From Bacteroidetes bacterium OLB10 (GTDB lineage: Bacteria > Bacteroidota > Bacteroidia > AKYH767-A > OLB10): a stretch of DNA of 64,000 nucleotides. The position numbers and the translations under genes are program-made. The notes below the pieces were generated by a model. The model saw only the letters and a program-made list of their open reading frames with translations, was not told the origin of the DNA and ran no database searches. Position 1 is the stretch's first letter, and each line of letters opens with the position of its first letter. The stretch covers positions 62,001 to 126,000 of the forward strand of contig LNBX01000024.1 in the NCBI GenBank assembly GCA_001567275.1, given 5' to 3'. Of the stretch, positions 62,791 through 64,000 are shown piece by piece.

Positions 62791-64000
62791 TCAATGCACT
62801 GCTGTAACATTTACCTTTTTTATTCCCTTTAAGTTTAGTTCTATGTTCCTGTCCTTAGCTTTGTTATCGTATTGACTGATTATTTCCAAAATGTCATAGT
62901 CAATAAAATTACATTCGCTGCCGTCTATTGTCAATTTGCTATTTTCATGAACATCGTCTAGCGACTTTCGTAAATTAACTTTGTTGAGAAAAGTTACGTT
63001 GCTGTTCAGTTTAATTAAATAGGTATCAATGCCATTTTCAAATGTTTCAGTTATTTTATATTCTGCTTTGAAATTGTTACGAATAATGTAATAAATTGAT
63101 AAAACAAGTCCAATACTAACTCCAATTAGTAAGTCAGTCAATAGGATAGCGAAAATGGTAATCATAAATGGGAGAAACTGCTTTAATCCCAAACTCCACA
63201 TATTGCGAAATAGTTTTGGTTTTGCCAGGTTATAACCCGTTACAATGAGAATTGCTGAAAGCGAAGCGTAAGGAATTTTATTTAATAAGAATGGAATAAA
63301 TAACACAGACAATAGTAAAAACAACCCGTGTGTAAATGCAGAAAGTTTTGTCCTTGCTCCAGCATCAACATTGGCTGAACCCCTTACAATTACCGCAGTA
63401 ATGGGTATTGCTCCTAAGAAGCCACAAGCCATATTCCCTATGCCTTGTGCAACCAACTCACGATTTACAGGGGTTATTCTGTTTCGCCTGTCTAATTTAT
63501 CAATGGCTTCTATGCAAAGTAGTGTTTCAAGTGTCGCAAGCATTCCTATTGTCAAACCGTCTTTCCAAAGACTACCGGATGAAAATAGTTTTGTAAAGTC
63601 AGGAAAAGTTATGCCTGAAAAAACATCGGATGGAATATTTACCAATTGTGTTGGTTTAAGAGAAAATCCAGAAGATACACTTGTAAATGCAGTGTTAGCA
63701 AGAATGCCAATTACTACAATGAGCAAAGGGGCAGGAAGTATTTTAAATTTATTGGCGAAAGGTCGTTGAAGCAACCCCATTACAATGATGGAAATACATG
63801 TAATTAAAATTGCCCCTCTTGTAATGTGATGATTGAAATCATTTATGTTTCCAACAAAATGGTCAGTAGAGAATAGTTTTAAAATACCACCTGCCCAAAA
63901 GTCGGGTTGGTCATAACCTAATGCCACAGGGATTTGTTTAGAAATAAGAATAATACCAATAGCTGCTAACATTCCTTTAATAACTGCCGAAGGAAAATAA
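62791..64000 (-). CDS. SulP-family anion transporter (5' end outside window)
   Basis: Membrane transporter of sulfate or bicarbonate (SLC26/SulP), missing its N-terminal part beyond 64000. At the edge the frame reads on as YFPSAVIKGMLAAIGIILI, which is family sequence. The visible part holds about seven helices with the conserved RNRITPVNRELVAQGIGNMA, then FLGAIPITAVIVRGSANVDA. A cytoplasmic STAS domain follows at the C-terminus (LTIDGSECNFIDYDILEIIS). The true start lies outside; the ATG at 63972 is internal. The IS ends about 35 bases beyond the 3' end of this gene. Confidence 0.9.
   Translation of the reverse strand, partial: YFPSAVIKGMLAAIGIILISKQIPVALGYDQPDFWAGGILKLFSTDHFVGNINDFNHHITRGAILITCISIIVMGLLQRPFANKFKILPAPLLIVVIGILANTAFTSVSSGFSLKPTQLVNIPSDVFSGITFPDFTKLFSSGSLWKDGLTIGMLATLETLLCIEAIDKLDRRNRITPVNRELVAQGIGNMACGFLGAIPITAVIVRGSANVDAGARTKLSAFTHGLFLLLSVLFIPFLLNKIPYASLSAILIVTGYNLAKPKLFRNMWSLGLKQFLPFMITIFAILLTDLLIGVSIGLVLSIYYIIRNNFKAEYKITETFENGIDTYLIKLNSNVTFLNKVNLRKSLDDVHENSKLTIDGSECNFIDYDILEIISQYDNKAKDRNIELNLKGIKKVNVTAVH

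Overview
The window is one continuous stretch of a Bacteroidota chromosome. Three signs point there: secreted proteins ending in the type IX secretion (T9SS) C-terminal sorting domain with its YPNP motif; promoter elements of the Bacteroidota form (TTG, about 20 bases, TAnnTTTG); and several families largely confined to the phylum (DUF2851, head-GIN/beta-barrel, the long PurF-like protein, a sigma-54 activator without a HTH domain). The lineage looks free-living and aerobic (kynurenine 3-monooxygenase, aldehyde dehydrogenases), perhaps near Chitinophagales or Sphingobacteriales; I cannot place it more finely.

Layout. 1-8.5 kb: prfA (cut by the window edge), pyrF, DUF4184, DUF2851 and PspC genes, a NatA/NatB-type ABC exporter, a Ppx/GppA phosphatase and a sigma-54 activator, all on the + strand. 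8.5-16.6 kb: a surface protein, a hipB-hipS-hipT-like three-gene toxin-antitoxin locus with paired operators, a PNGase F-like secreted protein, a FadL-type porin, a GDSL lipoprotein and tRNA-Thr(CGT). 16.6-28.5 kb: a split aldehyde dehydrogenase pair, an ArsC/Spx-like protein, an EamA transporter, yicC-gmk, DUF983-rluA, panB and dnaK. 28.5-40 kb: an acyltransferase, kynU-kmo, the PurF-like enzyme, an ALDH7-type dehydrogenase, sufS, glnS and sufE. 40-51 kb: a WD40/histidine-kinase pair, an MsbA-like exporter, a membrane J-protein, arfB, an omega-amidase with an aminotransferase, hemW and a cyclase-family hydrolase. 51.3-55.6 kb: an accessory T9SS island with a decayed gene duplicate and a heptanucleotide tandem repeat. 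55.7-64 kb: DUF502, an outer-membrane barrel, a WecA-like phosphotransferase, an MltD-like transglycosylase, an IS1182-family element and a SulP transporter running off the end.

How the genes work together. KynU and KMO are translationally coupled and catalyse consecutive kynurenine steps; a cyclase-family hydrolase and an aminotransferase elsewhere could act in the same pathway, but the aminotransferase lies beside an omega-amidase, which fits glutamine-transaminase/omega-amidase salvage better. SufS and SufE are sulfur-transfer partners. The ABC pair, yicC-gmk, rluA-DUF983 and kinase-WD40 genes are joined by short gaps or overlaps.

The most important caution: five genes (pyrF, an aldehyde dehydrogenase, glnS, the omega-amidase and the WecA-like gene) contain seven single-base frameshifts, six of them one extra base in an A/T run. 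In each gene, removing or adding the single base restores a full-length, motif-complete protein. I give these genes their repaired extents and discuss the pattern in the findings. The candidates most worth following are the HipBST-like locus with operators flanking its promoter, and the T9SS island with its repeat and deletion-derived duplicate.
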